Made by a program: the position numbers and the translations under genes | Shown here: positions 6,701 through 14,030 of the stretch, in pieces | Numbering within the stretch: the stretch's first letter is position 1 | Layout of the letters: the number at the start of each line of letters is the position of its first letter | Source: JBBDNV01 sp040877415 | GTDB lineage: Bacteria; Planctomycetota; Planctomycetia; Pirellulales; PALSA-1355 | Assembly (NCBI GenBank): GCA_040877415.1 | Contig: JBBDNV010000065.1 | Location: 1-28,946, forward strand | DNA length: 28,946 nucleotides | Direction: 5' to 3' | Notes under the pieces: generated by a model | Told to the model about the DNA's origin: nothing | The model's database searches: none | The model's input: only the letters and a program-made list of their open reading frames with translations

Positions 6701-8490
6701 GCGCAATAGCCCAAAAACAACGCATGGGCCGATTTCCCGACGGCCGGCCGGGTGGCCTGGCCCTATTGACTCCGCAGGCCGAAGCCCGATTGCTGTGGCG
6801 CGTGCGCCTGCAAACGGTGCGAACCGCCTTTCGGCAGGCGCTGGCTGTCGCGCGGCTGCGCGTCACGCTCGTCATCCTGCTCAGCCTGCTGTTCTGGTAT
6901 GGCTTGTTCCGGCTGTTTGGCGGCGGGTTCGAGTTTCTCGGATCGATTATCGACCACCCCCTCACGCACGCTCAGACGGTGCAGGCGATTTACAACGTGT
7001 TTTTCGCCTCGCTGATGATGATGCTCGTCCTCTCGTCGGCCATCATCCTCTACAGCGGGTTGTATTGCTCCGCCGAGGCCGAGTTTCTGCTGACCACTCC
7101 GGTGCGCCCCGAGCGGATCGTGCTCCACAAGTTTCAGGAAGCGATCGTCTTCAGCAGTTGGGGCTTTTTGCTGCTGGGCAGCCCCATGCTCGTGGCCTAC
7201 GGGCTCGAGGCCGGCGCCCGCTGGTACTATTTCGTGCTGCTGCTGCCGTTCATGGCCGCCTTTGTCTACATTCCCGGCGGAATCGGCGCGATCGTGTGCC
7301 TGCTGTTCGTGCATTACCTGGCGCGGATCCGGCGGCAGTTTTTCATCCTGGCGGGCGCGGCCGCGGTGCTGGGCGTCTTGGCGCTGGCGTGGTCGCTGGT
7401 CGGCAAGACCGAAGGCAATCTGCTCACGCCCTTGTGGTTTCAGGAGATGCTCGGCCGGCTCGAGTTCAGCGAGCATCGCCTGCTTCCCAGTTGGTGGCTC
7501 AGCTCCGGATTGCTCGAGGCCGCGCGCTCGGGCGGCCAATCGGCCGGCGCCCCCTGGGCCGAAAGCCTGTTGTTCCTGTCGCTGCTCGTCGCCAACGCGC
7601 TGTTTTTGCGCGTGCTGGCCGTGGCGATTGGCGGGCGGGTTTACCGCAAAAGTTACAGCGAGCTGCGCACCCAGCGCGCCCGGCGGCGCCCCAAGGGCAG
7701 CTTCTGGCTCGACGCGGCCGTGATGCGCGGGATGCCGCTCTTAACGCCCCAGATGAGGCTTCTGATCGTCAAGGACCTGCGCCTGTTTCGCCGCGACCCG
7801 GTGCAGTGGTCGCAGTTCATCATCTTTTTCGGCTTGCTCGGCCTGTACTTCGCCAACATCCGCCGCTTCAGCTATGACGTGAATTACACGGCCTGGGTGA
7901 ACATGATCAGCTTCTTGAACCTGGCCGTGGTGGGTTTGATTCTTTCGACGTTCACCACGCGCTTCATTTTTCCGATGCTCAGCCTCGAAGGCCGCCGCTT
8001 CTGGATTCTCAACATGTTGCCGGTGCGGCGCGAGTCGATCTTGTGGAGCAAGTTTCTGTTCGCGGTCGCCGGCTCGGCCCTCCCCTGCTGTCTCTTGATT
8101 CTTTTGAGCGATTACATGCTGCGGGTTTCCTGGCTGGTCGTGGCCATTCACCAGCTCACTTGCCTGTTGCTGTGCGTCGGACTGTCGGGCATTGCCGTGG
8201 GGCTGGGCGCCAAGATGCCCGATTTGCGCGAGGAATCGCCCTCGAAAATCGCGGCCGGTTTCGGCGGCACGCTGAGCCTCGTGATCAGCGCCATTTACAT
8301 CATCGTGATCGTGCTGTTGACGGCCCTGCCGTCGCACTTCTATCTGGCCCTGCGACAGGCTGACCAGCCAGCCCCGCCGGCTGCAGCCTGGCTGGCCGCC
8401 GGCATTCTGGCCGCCTGCGCGACAAGCGCCGCGGCGACGTTCGTGCCCATGCGCATCGGCCTGAGAGCCTTCCGCTGCCTCGAATTCTAG
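6697..8490 (+). CDS. ABC-2 type exporter permease
   Basis: A 597-residue polytopic membrane protein that starts at a GTG overlapping the ATPase stop (GTGA), a typical sign of translational coupling. After a basic cytoplasmic N-terminus come about a dozen hydrophobic segments: around residues 55-75, 105-125, 145-165, 180-205, 215-235, 285-310, then a long basic loop (QRARRRPKGSFWLDAAVM), and 380-590. The N-terminal half is repeated in character by the second half, suggesting two transmembrane blocks in one chain, as in the putative ABC exporter families. The substrate cannot be inferred. Together with the two genes upstream it forms a complete exporter unit. Confidence 0.88.
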   Translation: MSAIAQKQRMGRFPDGRPGGLALLTPQAEARLLWRVRLQTVRTAFRQALAVARLRVTLVILLSLLFWYGLFRLFGGGFEFLGSIIDHPLTHAQTVQAIYNVFFASLMMMLVLSSAIILYSGLYCSAEAEFLLTTPVRPERIVLHKFQEAIVFSSWGFLLLGSPMLVAYGLEAGARWYYFVLLLPFMAAFVYIPGGIGAIVCLLFVHYLARIRRQFFILAGAAAVLGVLALAWSLVGKTEGNLLTPLWFQEMLGRLEFSEHRLLPSWWLSSGLLEAARSGGQSAGAPWAESLLFLSLLVANALFLRVLAVAIGGRVYRKSYSELRTQRARRRPKGSFWLDAAVMRGMPLLTPQMRLLIVKDLRLFRRDPVQWSQFIIFFGLLGLYFANIRRFSYDVNYTAWVNMISFLNLAVVGLILSTFTTRFIFPMLSLEGRRFWILNMLPVRRESILWSKFLFAVAGSALPCCLLILLSDYMLRVSWLVVAIHQLTCLLLCVGLSGIAVGLGAKMPDLREESPSKIAAGFGGTLSLVISAIYIIVIVLLTALPSHFYLALRQADQPAPPAAAWLAAGILAACATSAAATFVPMRIGLRAFRCLEF

Positions 8491-8532
8491 AACCTGGCGA
8501 CTCAGTTGACCCGCGCGTCACGCCTCCGGTGC

Positions 8533-8555
8533 CACGGGTGGCTTGCCCACCCGTG
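8533..8555. repeat. Palindromic intergenic repeat / possible bidirectional terminator
   Basis: CACGGGTGG (8533-8541) and CCACCCGTG (8547-8555) form a perfect 9-bp stem with a five-base loop. It sits between the convergent permease and the minus-strand gene, so it may stop transcripts from both sides. There is no flanking T-run. From memory, this CACGGGTGG..CCACCCGTG hairpin is common in planctomycete genomes, which favours a dispersed repeat. Confidence 0.6.
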
Positions 8556-8587
8556 CCGCCGTTCGTCTGATTGACCGAACATTCCCG

Positions 8588-9325
8588 TCACGACGCGCCG
8601 CGCAGCTTTTCCACCACGTCGCGATACCCCTTGCGCGCGCCCCAAGCGATCCAGCCCAGATACACGTTCGCCCCCAGCGAGCAACACAACAGCACCACCG
8701 ACCCCACGAGCACCGACCAGGGCCGGCTCGGCTGATCGGGGAGCGAGGGTTTCTGGGTTTCGACCGGTGCGGTGTTCTGCGCTCGCTCGGGTTTCTGCGC
8801 GTCATGCCCCGCCAGCTCGATCGGGCCGGACGCATTGTGGTCCGGCGGAAGTTTGCCGGGCGGTTGCGAGTCGCGCGGCTCGTGCCCGGCGTCGGAGCCG
8901 AGCGTGCTCTCACCCCCCTCGTCGCCACCGGCGCTGGGTACTTGCGTGTCGCCGGGCTGTCCCGCGCCCTGATCGGTCGGAGATTCCGGCGCGCCCGCCG
9001 CGTTATCCTCAGGCCGGGCGCCTTCGAGCGGCGGCAAGCCATCGTCGATGTCTCGCGGCGGTTTTCGATCAGGCCGCGCAGGTTCTGCCGCGGCCGGCGC
9101 ACCGACGTTGCGCGCGAGAGGGCCCGTGCCGACTTTGATGCGATAGCGCCTGACGTTCAGCTCGGGCGGGACCTCGCTAAAGATTTCTTCGGTCCCGCGC
9201 TCCAGTAAGCCGAGCAGTTGCGGCTCGATTTGGATCGTATATTCGTGGCCACCACCGGCCAGCGGCTCCCAACCGACTTCGACCCCCAATGCCGCCGTCG
9301 TCAAAAGAATCAAAAGCGGGCTCAT
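8588..9325 (-). CDS. Secreted or membrane-anchored planctomycete protein with Pro/Gly/Glu-rich linker
   Basis: The start at 9325 is supported by GAGGT upstream and by the signal peptide that follows (MSPLLILLTTAALG); 245 residues. Residues about 15-65 form a compact domain (VGWEPLAGGGHEYTIQIEP, then EIFSEVPPELNVRRYRIKVG). I recall it as a planctomycete-restricted family without assigned function. Residues about 70-200 are low-complexity and rich in Pro, Gly, Asp and Glu. Residues about 207-232 are a transmembrane helix followed by a short basic cytoplasmic tail (GARKGYRDVVEKLRGAS). The layout is an outward-facing domain on a flexible stalk. The gene is divergent from the lipid-sugar cassette and convergent with the ABC operon. 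Confidence 0.8.
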   Translation of the reverse strand: MSPLLILLTTAALGVEVGWEPLAGGGHEYTIQIEPQLLGLLERGTEEIFSEVPPELNVRRYRIKVGTGPLARNVGAPAAAEPARPDRKPPRDIDDGLPPLEGARPEDNAAGAPESPTDQGAGQPGDTQVPSAGGDEGGESTLGSDAGHEPRDSQPPGKLPPDHNASGPIELAGHDAQKPERAQNTAPVETQKPSLPDQPSRPWSVLVGSVVLLCCSLGANVYLGWIAWGARKGYRDVVEKLRGAS

Positions 9326-9634
9326 GGCTGTACCTCGAATGTGCACGTTGTTCGCGGGTCTCTTTGTAGCCGGCTCCGTGAGGCCCATGAACCATCAACA
9401 ACCACCATGGTCTCGGAAGTCTCAGGCGCCCCCTACTGGGTCCTCCTGCGGATCATCGTATTCCCCCCGGCGTTGGCTGGCAAAGCCGGGACGACCCCCG
9501 GGCGGGCCGCGGCAAGGACCATTAGAATGGATGCTGGCTTGGCCGCCTGGTGCGATTCGTCTTGTGTCGCCGCGCCGGGGTCGGCACAATACCGCGTCTT
9601 TCCGGACGCTTCACGCGCCGCTGTGGGCAATCAC
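9326..9634. other. Divergent intergenic region
   Basis: This 309-base region lies between two divergent genes. Frames remain open through it on the plus strand, but the encoded sequence is not protein-like. TTGTGT (9562-9567) and CACAAT (9585-9590), 17 bases apart, are a weak promoter candidate for the plus-strand cassette. TACAAA on the minus strand is a weak -10 candidate for the other gene. A partial CCGGC..GCCGG palindrome lies around 9466-9490. Confidence 0.45.
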
Positions 9635-10624
9635 GTGAGTGAACACAAGATAAAATGGACCCGCTGGCTGCTGGGGACCGTCAAGCTGTCGGTCTTCGCG
9701 CTTTTGTCCTGGTTCATCTACAGGGCGCTGGTCAGCGCGAACGAGCAGCTCAACGGCCACCAGTGGCACGTCGAGCCCGGCTGGCTGGCCGTAGCAGGCC
9801 TGCTGTATCTGGTGGGATTATTTCCGGCGGCCCTTTTCTGGCATCGCGTGCTTTTGCAAACCGGACAAGAGGCCGGCTTGGGCGAGTCGCTCCGGGCCTA
9901 CTACATTTCGCAACTGGGAAAGTACGTGCCCGGCAAGTGGATGGTCATTCTGCTGCGGCGCGGGCTGTTGACCGGCGGCAAAGTGGAAACCACCGTGGTG
10001 GCCGCCAGCGTGTTTTTCGAAACGTTTGTCATGCTGGCCATCGGCGCGTCGATCGCCACATTGGCATTGCTCGTCTGGCACCCGGGCCAGATTTGGCTGA
10101 TCGCGATTGCCGCCGGGTCGGCGTTGCTGTTGGGCATTCCGACAATCCCGAGGCTGTTCGAGTTTCTGCTTCGCATGGTCGGCGTCGGCAGGCTCAATCC
10201 GACGGCCGGCGCCAGGTTTCGGCGAATCGGCCGCGGAATGCTCGCGGCGGGCTGGATCGCGATCGGCGCCGGCTGGCTGTTGCAGGGCATGAGCTTGTGG
10301 GCCACGCTCCGCGCGATGGGCGCGGCCACGGGCGGACCGCTTTACGATTTGTCCCTGCACACCTCGACCGTCGCCCTTTCGGTGGTCGCCGGATTTCTTT
10401 CGCAAATCCCCGGCGGACTGGCGGTCCGCGAGTGGGTTTCGGCCGAATTGATCGAGCCGACGTACGGCGCGAGCGTGGCCATCGTTTCGGCCATCATTTA
10501 CCGCCTGGTGCAGGTAGTGTCGGAGCTGGCGGTTTCAATTATCCTATACGTAGCGGGCTGGCGCCGCACGCCGCGCGCCGCCAAGGTCGCCGAAGCCGAG
10601 TTGAGCGCTTCGAGCGGTCGCTGA
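9635..10624 (+). CDS. Lysylphosphatidylglycerol synthase-type transmembrane protein (UPF0104)
   Basis: The GTG at 9635 gives a 329-residue polytopic membrane protein. An upstream ATG at 9527 would add a segment without membrane or family character. About eight hydrophobic segments are visible. The family-typical loops YYISQLGKYVPGKW (about 92-105) and GGLAVREW (about 260-268) are both present. The family (PF03706-like) includes flippase-like domains of MprF, and many bacteria carry stand-alone versions beside glycosyltransferases. The catalytic synthase half of MprF is absent, so a lipid-handling or flipping role is more likely than aminoacyl transfer. Its neighbours are a GT2 enzyme and a GT-C-like protein. 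Confidence 0.87.
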   Translation: MSEHKIKWTRWLLGTVKLSVFALLSWFIYRALVSANEQLNGHQWHVEPGWLAVAGLLYLVGLFPAALFWHRVLLQTGQEAGLGESLRAYYISQLGKYVPGKWMVILLRRGLLTGGKVETTVVAASVFFETFVMLAIGASIATLALLVWHPGQIWLIAIAAGSALLLGIPTIPRLFEFLLRMVGVGRLNPTAGARFRRIGRGMLAAGWIAIGAGWLLQGMSLWATLRAMGAATGGPLYDLSLHTSTVALSVVAGFLSQIPGGLAVREWVSAELIEPTYGASVAIVSAIIYRLVQVVSELAVSIILYVAGWRRTPRAAKVAEAELSASSGR

Positions 10625-10662
10625 CACTGATTCGCTCTCCCGTCGCGGCCGGCTTGGGGTGC

Positions 10663-10687
10663 CATGCTTACGCTTGTCGTGAGCATG
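10663..10687. repeat. Short inverted repeat between cassette genes
   Basis: CATGCTTACG and CGTGAGCATG pair over ten positions with one mismatch around a five-base loop. The hairpin lies in the 131-base gap between the flippase-like gene and the GT2 gene, and could reduce read-through or stabilise one mRNA half. It resembles dispersed planctomycete hairpins rather than a classical terminator. Confidence 0.5.
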
Positions 10688-10755
10688 CGATTCTTTTGGC
10701 GTGGCTCGCGCATCCCCGCGCTAACCCCAAAAACCAAACCCCCAAAACTTTCTCC

Positions 10756-11736
10756 ATGCTGTCGATCGTCATCCCCGTCTGCGACGAACGCGAAAGCCTC
10801 GAAAGCTTGCACGGCGAGCTCGACGAGGTCGCCCGCGCGCACGGCTATGAGATGGAAATCATCCTGATCGACGACGGGTCGACCGATGGATCGTGGAGCA
10901 CGATTCGGCGGCTGGCCGAAAACGATCCGCGCGTGCGCGGGATTCGCTTTCGCCGCAATTTCGGCAAGGCCGCGGCCCTGTCGGCCGGCTTTCGCGGCGC
11001 GCGGGGCGAAATGGTGTTGACGCTCGATGCCGATTTGCAGGACGACCCGCGCGAGATTCCCCGCTTTCTGGCCGCGATGTCCGAAGACCTGGACGTGGTG
11101 AGCGGCTGGAAGCAGCCCCGCCGCGATCCGTGGCACAAAGTCCTCCCTTCACGCGTCTTCAACGCCCTGGTGAGCTTGCTGACCGGCGTCCGCCTGCACG
11201 ATCACAACTGCGGCATGAAATGCTACCGCCGCGCTGTGCTCAGTGAAGTGCGATTGTACGGCGAGCTGCACCGATTCGTGCCGGTGCTGGCCGCGGCGCG
11301 CGGGTTTTCGGTCGGCGAGTTGACCATCCAGCACCGACCGCGCAGGTTCGGCCGCTCGAAGTACGGCCCCCGCCGATTCATGAAGGGATTTCTCGACCTG
11401 CTGACCGTCAAGTTCCTGACCGGCTTCGGCCAGCGCCCGCAGCACTTGCTGGGCACCGTCGGGCTGGTTTCTTTCCTGCTGGGCGGGCTGGGGCTCGTCT
11501 ACCTGGCGGTCTATTGGGTTTTGGGACAGTTTTATCCCGCTTGGAACCTGACGCCTTTGCACCAGCGGCCCGCCGTGATCTACTCGTTGGGCGCCCTGCT
11601 GTTGGGCGTTCAGTTGATGTCGATGGGATTCCTGGCCGAATTGATCACGGCCTACCAGGTTCGCGACGCCGACACCTACTCGATTGCCGAACGCACGCCC
11701 GAACACGCCGACCGTCCCACCACGACTCCCCCATGA
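10756..11736 (+). CDS. GT2 glycosyltransferase, polyprenyl-phosphate sugar synthase type (GtrB/DPM1-like)
   Basis: A 326-residue inner-membrane enzyme expected to transfer a sugar from a nucleotide donor to polyprenyl phosphate. The GT-A domain has DDGSTDGS (39-46), DADLQDD (91-97, metal and nucleotide binding) and HRPRRFGRSKYG (about 195-206), the basic motif of dolichyl-phosphate-mannose/GtrB enzymes. Two C-terminal transmembrane helices (about 232-258 and 275-300) match the GtrB layout. The stop overlaps the next gene's start (ATGA), linking it to a membrane glycosyltransferase that would use the lipid-linked sugar. The donor sugar is unknown. ATG 10756 was chosen because family homology begins at once (MLSIVIPVCDE). 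Confidence 0.92.
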   Translation: MLSIVIPVCDERESLESLHGELDEVARAHGYEMEIILIDDGSTDGSWSTIRRLAENDPRVRGIRFRRNFGKAAALSAGFRGARGEMVLTLDADLQDDPREIPRFLAAMSEDLDVVSGWKQPRRDPWHKVLPSRVFNALVSLLTGVRLHDHNCGMKCYRRAVLSEVRLYGELHRFVPVLAAARGFSVGELTIQHRPRRFGRSKYGPRRFMKGFLDLLTVKFLTGFGQRPQHLLGTVGLVSFLLGGLGLVYLAVYWVLGQFYPAWNLTPLHQRPAVIYSLGALLLGVQLMSMGFLAELITAYQVRDADTYSIAERTPEHADRPTTTPP

Positions 11737-13151
11737 ACGCTTCCGGCGATTCTTCCGCCGAGCTCCGCTATAGCATCTACCTGGTGCTGATCGCGCTGGC
11801 CACGGGCGCCATGCTGGGCCGCGTTCTGGCGGTCAGCTCCGTCGACGTGATCGCCGCCGAGCGCCAGTTGTACGCCGCGGGGCGCAAGGACTGGCAGCGC
11901 CAGCGTCCTTTCTTAAGCGCCAACGATCGCAGCCGCTGGGCCACCGCCCGCGCGCTCGTGGAACACGGAACGTACGCCATCGACGACGTGATCAACGAGC
12001 GCGGCTGGGACACGATCGACATGGTCAAGCATCCGGGCCGCGACGGCCGGGCGCATCTCTATTCGAGCAAGCCCCCTCTGTTCGCCACGTTGATGGCCGG
12101 ACAGTATTGGATCATCAACCGGCTTACCGGCGCCACGCTCGGCGATCACCCCTACGAGATCGGGCGGTTCATGCTGGTCACGATCAACGTGATTCCGCTC
12201 GTCGTCTATTTTTTCGTCCTGGCATTGTTGGCCGAGCGGTTGGGCACGACCGACTGGTCGCGCATCTTTATGATGGCATCGGCCACCTTCGGCACGTTTC
12301 TCACGACGTTTGTCGTGTCGATCAACAATCATTTGACGGCTGCCGTATGCGTGGCGATTGCCCTTTGGGCCGCCGTGCGCATCTGGTACGACGGCGACCG
12401 CCGGCTTCGGTATTTCGTAATTGCCGGGTTCTTCGCGGCGTTTGCGGCCGCCAGCGAGCTGCCGGCGCTGTCGCTTTTTGCGCTGTTGGGCGCGGCGCTG
12501 TTGTGGAAGTGCCCGCGCGAGACGCTCCTGGCCTTTGCGCCCCCCGCGCTCGTGGTGGCGGCGGCCTTCTTCGGCACGAATTACATCGCCCACGACAGCC
12601 TGCGCCCGCCGTACATGCACCGCAGTCAAACCGATCCGGCGGACAATTGGTACGACTATTTCTACATGCGCGGCGGCAAGCTGCACGACAGCTACTGGAA
12701 CGATCCGCTGGGCATCGATCGGGGCGAGCCGTCGGCGGCCCGCTATGCGCTCGGCGCCACGATCGGCCACCACGGCATTTTCTCGCTGACGCCGATCTGG
12801 ATTCTGAGCGTCGGGGGCGTCGTGTTGTTGGCCCAAAAGCGCGAGCGCCGCGCCTTGGCCGTTTTCATCGCCGCGCTGTCGGTCGCTTGTCTGGCGTTTT
12901 ATCTTTTGCGGCCCCAGATGGATCGCAACTACGGCGGGATGACCAGCGGTTTTCGCTGGATGTTCTGGTTCGCGCCGTTGTGGCTCGTGGCCCTCGTGCC
13001 CGCCGCCGACTGGCTGTCGCGCTCGCGCGCGGGGCGATTTCTTGCGCTCGTGCTTTTAGCCGCCTCCGTCATGTCGGCCACGTATCCCACCTGGAATCCC
13101 TGGACGCATCCCTGGCTGTGGAATTTCCTCACGTACGTAGGATGGAATTGA
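11733..13151 (+). CDS. Polytopic membrane protein, GT-C (ArnT/PMT-like) glycosyltransferase candidate
   Basis: A 472-residue protein with about ten or more hydrophobic segments. After the first membrane helix an outward loop contains SANDRSRWATARALVEHGTYAID, with an acidic residue placed as in the first loop of ArnT/PMT-type enzymes. YSSKPPLFATLMAGQYW follows and resembles their K/H-PPL motif. A large loop near the middle (HDSLRPPYMHRS, WYDYFYMRGG) faces outward. Translational coupling (ATGA) to the GtrB-like gene supports use of a polyprenyl-linked sugar at the outer face of the cytoplasmic membrane. The acceptor is unknown and family membership is by motif resemblance only. Confidence 0.78.
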   Translation: MNASGDSSAELRYSIYLVLIALATGAMLGRVLAVSSVDVIAAERQLYAAGRKDWQRQRPFLSANDRSRWATARALVEHGTYAIDDVINERGWDTIDMVKHPGRDGRAHLYSSKPPLFATLMAGQYWIINRLTGATLGDHPYEIGRFMLVTINVIPLVVYFFVLALLAERLGTTDWSRIFMMASATFGTFLTTFVVSINNHLTAAVCVAIALWAAVRIWYDGDRRLRYFVIAGFFAAFAAASELPALSLFALLGAALLWKCPRETLLAFAPPALVVAAAFFGTNYIAHDSLRPPYMHRSQTDPADNWYDYFYMRGGKLHDSYWNDPLGIDRGEPSAARYALGATIGHHGIFSLTPIWILSVGGVVLLAQKRERRALAVFIAALSVACLAFYLLRPQMDRNYGGMTSGFRWMFWFAPLWLVALVPAADWLSRSRAGRFLALVLLAASVMSATYPTWNPWTHPWLWNFLTYVGWN

Positions 13152-13165
13152 CCGTGTTGGTTGCG

Positions 13166-13243
13166 TTAGCCCCCGGCTTTGCCGGGGGATTCTTCGCTGG
13201 CCAGCGCGCGACACACCGATCCCCCGGCAAAGCCGGGGGCTAA
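13166..13243. repeat. Perfect 25-bp inverted repeat, CCCCCGG element copy 1
   Basis: Arms 13166-13190 and 13219-13243 are exact reverse complements over 25 bases, with a 28-base centre. Each arm is itself nearly palindromic (CCCCCGGCTTTGCCGGGGG). The same arm occurs twice at 15678-15774. The right arm contains the stop codon of the minus-strand pseudouridine synthase gene (13240-13242), and the left arm starts 15 bases after the stop of the plus-strand membrane protein. Confidence 0.9.
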
Positions 13244-13986
13244 CCGGATGAACTGCGCGGCGTCAGCGCAAGCTCCTGCCACGCCGTGCCGGTGGGCGCT
13301 TCGACCGTCGTCGGCCCTTTCGTCGTCGGGTGAAAAAACTGGATCCTTCGGGCAAACAGCGCGATCTCGCGCAGCCGCTCGTCCTCCTGCTGGGGTCCAA
13401 ACGCGATGCGCGCCCCGTAGTGCACGTCGCCCAACACCGGATGGCCGCGCGAGGCGGCCTGCACGCGAATCTGGTGCGTGCGTCCCGTTTCCAGCTCGAT
13501 TTCAAGCCACGACCCGGCGCGGTGATAGCCGAGCGTGCGATAGCGGAGGATCGCCTCCTGCGCTGCGGGATGGGTTACTTCGACAACCGCGGCTTTTGGT
13601 TGCCCGTATACCTTGTGTAAATAGTCGATCCACGTGCCCGCGGGCGGTTCGACGGTGCGCTCGACACAGGCCCAATAGAGTTTCTTCACGCGGCGGCGTT
13701 CGAATTGCCGCGAAAGCTGCCGCGCCGCTCGCCGCGTCTTGGCCAGCAGAATGGCCCCGGAAACCGGCCGATCGAGCCGGTGTGGAATGCCCAGGTAGAC
13801 GTCCGCCGCCTGCACGTCCTCCGCGGCCAGATACGCCCTGACGCGCGCCTCCAGACTGTCGATCCCCGGCGGCGCTTGCGTGGCAATGCCCGTCGGCTTG
13901 CACACCGCCAGGACCGCCTCATCCTCCAGCAGAATCTCGAACCCCCGCTCGCACATTCGGCTCTCGGCAAACGGCTGCATCGTCAT
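13240..13986 (-). CDS. RluA-family pseudouridine synthase
   Basis: This enzyme isomerises uridine to pseudouridine in rRNA or tRNA. The 248 residues contain HRLDRPVSG (69-77) with catalytic Asp72, the downstream YWACVE strand, and ETGRTHQIRVQ followed by HPVLGDVHYG, all diagnostic of RluA/RluC/RluD-type enzymes. There is no S4 domain, so it is the short form (compare TruC/RluA). Which uridine it modifies is open. The start codon at 13986 lies in a heptamer array that also gives AAGGA six bases upstream; an ATG at 13980 has AAGGA at five bases and may be used instead. The stop codon lies inside an inverted repeat. It may be co-transcribed with the upstream oxidoreductase gene, 44 bases away. 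Confidence 0.93.
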   Translation of the reverse strand: MTMQPFAESRMCERGFEILLEDEAVLAVCKPTGIATQAPPGIDSLEARVRAYLAAEDVQAADVYLGIPHRLDRPVSGAILLAKTRRAARQLSRQFERRRVKKLYWACVERTVEPPAGTWIDYLHKVYGQPKAAVVEVTHPAAQEAILRYRTLGYHRAGSWLEIELETGRTHQIRVQAASRGHPVLGDVHYGARIAFGPQQEDERLREIALFARRIQFFHPTTKGPTTVEAPTGTAWQELALTPRSSSG

Positions 13987-14025
13987 CCTTCATCCTTCAT
14001 CCTTCATCCTTCTGCCTTCTGCCTT
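13984..14025. repeat. Heptamer tandem repeat (CATCCTT, four exact and two variant units)
   Basis: CATCCTT is repeated exactly at 13984-14011, followed by two CTGCCTT variants to 14025. On the minus strand each exact unit reads AAGGATG, which contains both a Shine-Dalgarno-like AAGGA and an ATG. The array fills nearly the whole gap between the oxidoreductase stop (14031) and the pseudouridine synthase start, and its last unit provides the ATG at 13986. A six-copy array occurs at 21158-21199. Confidence 0.9.
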
Positions 14026-14030
14026 TCCCC

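Noticed and set aside
9466..9510. CCGGC..GGCAAAGCCGGG segment as a third copy of the CCCCCGG element
   Set aside because: Only about a dozen bases agree and there is no matching second arm.
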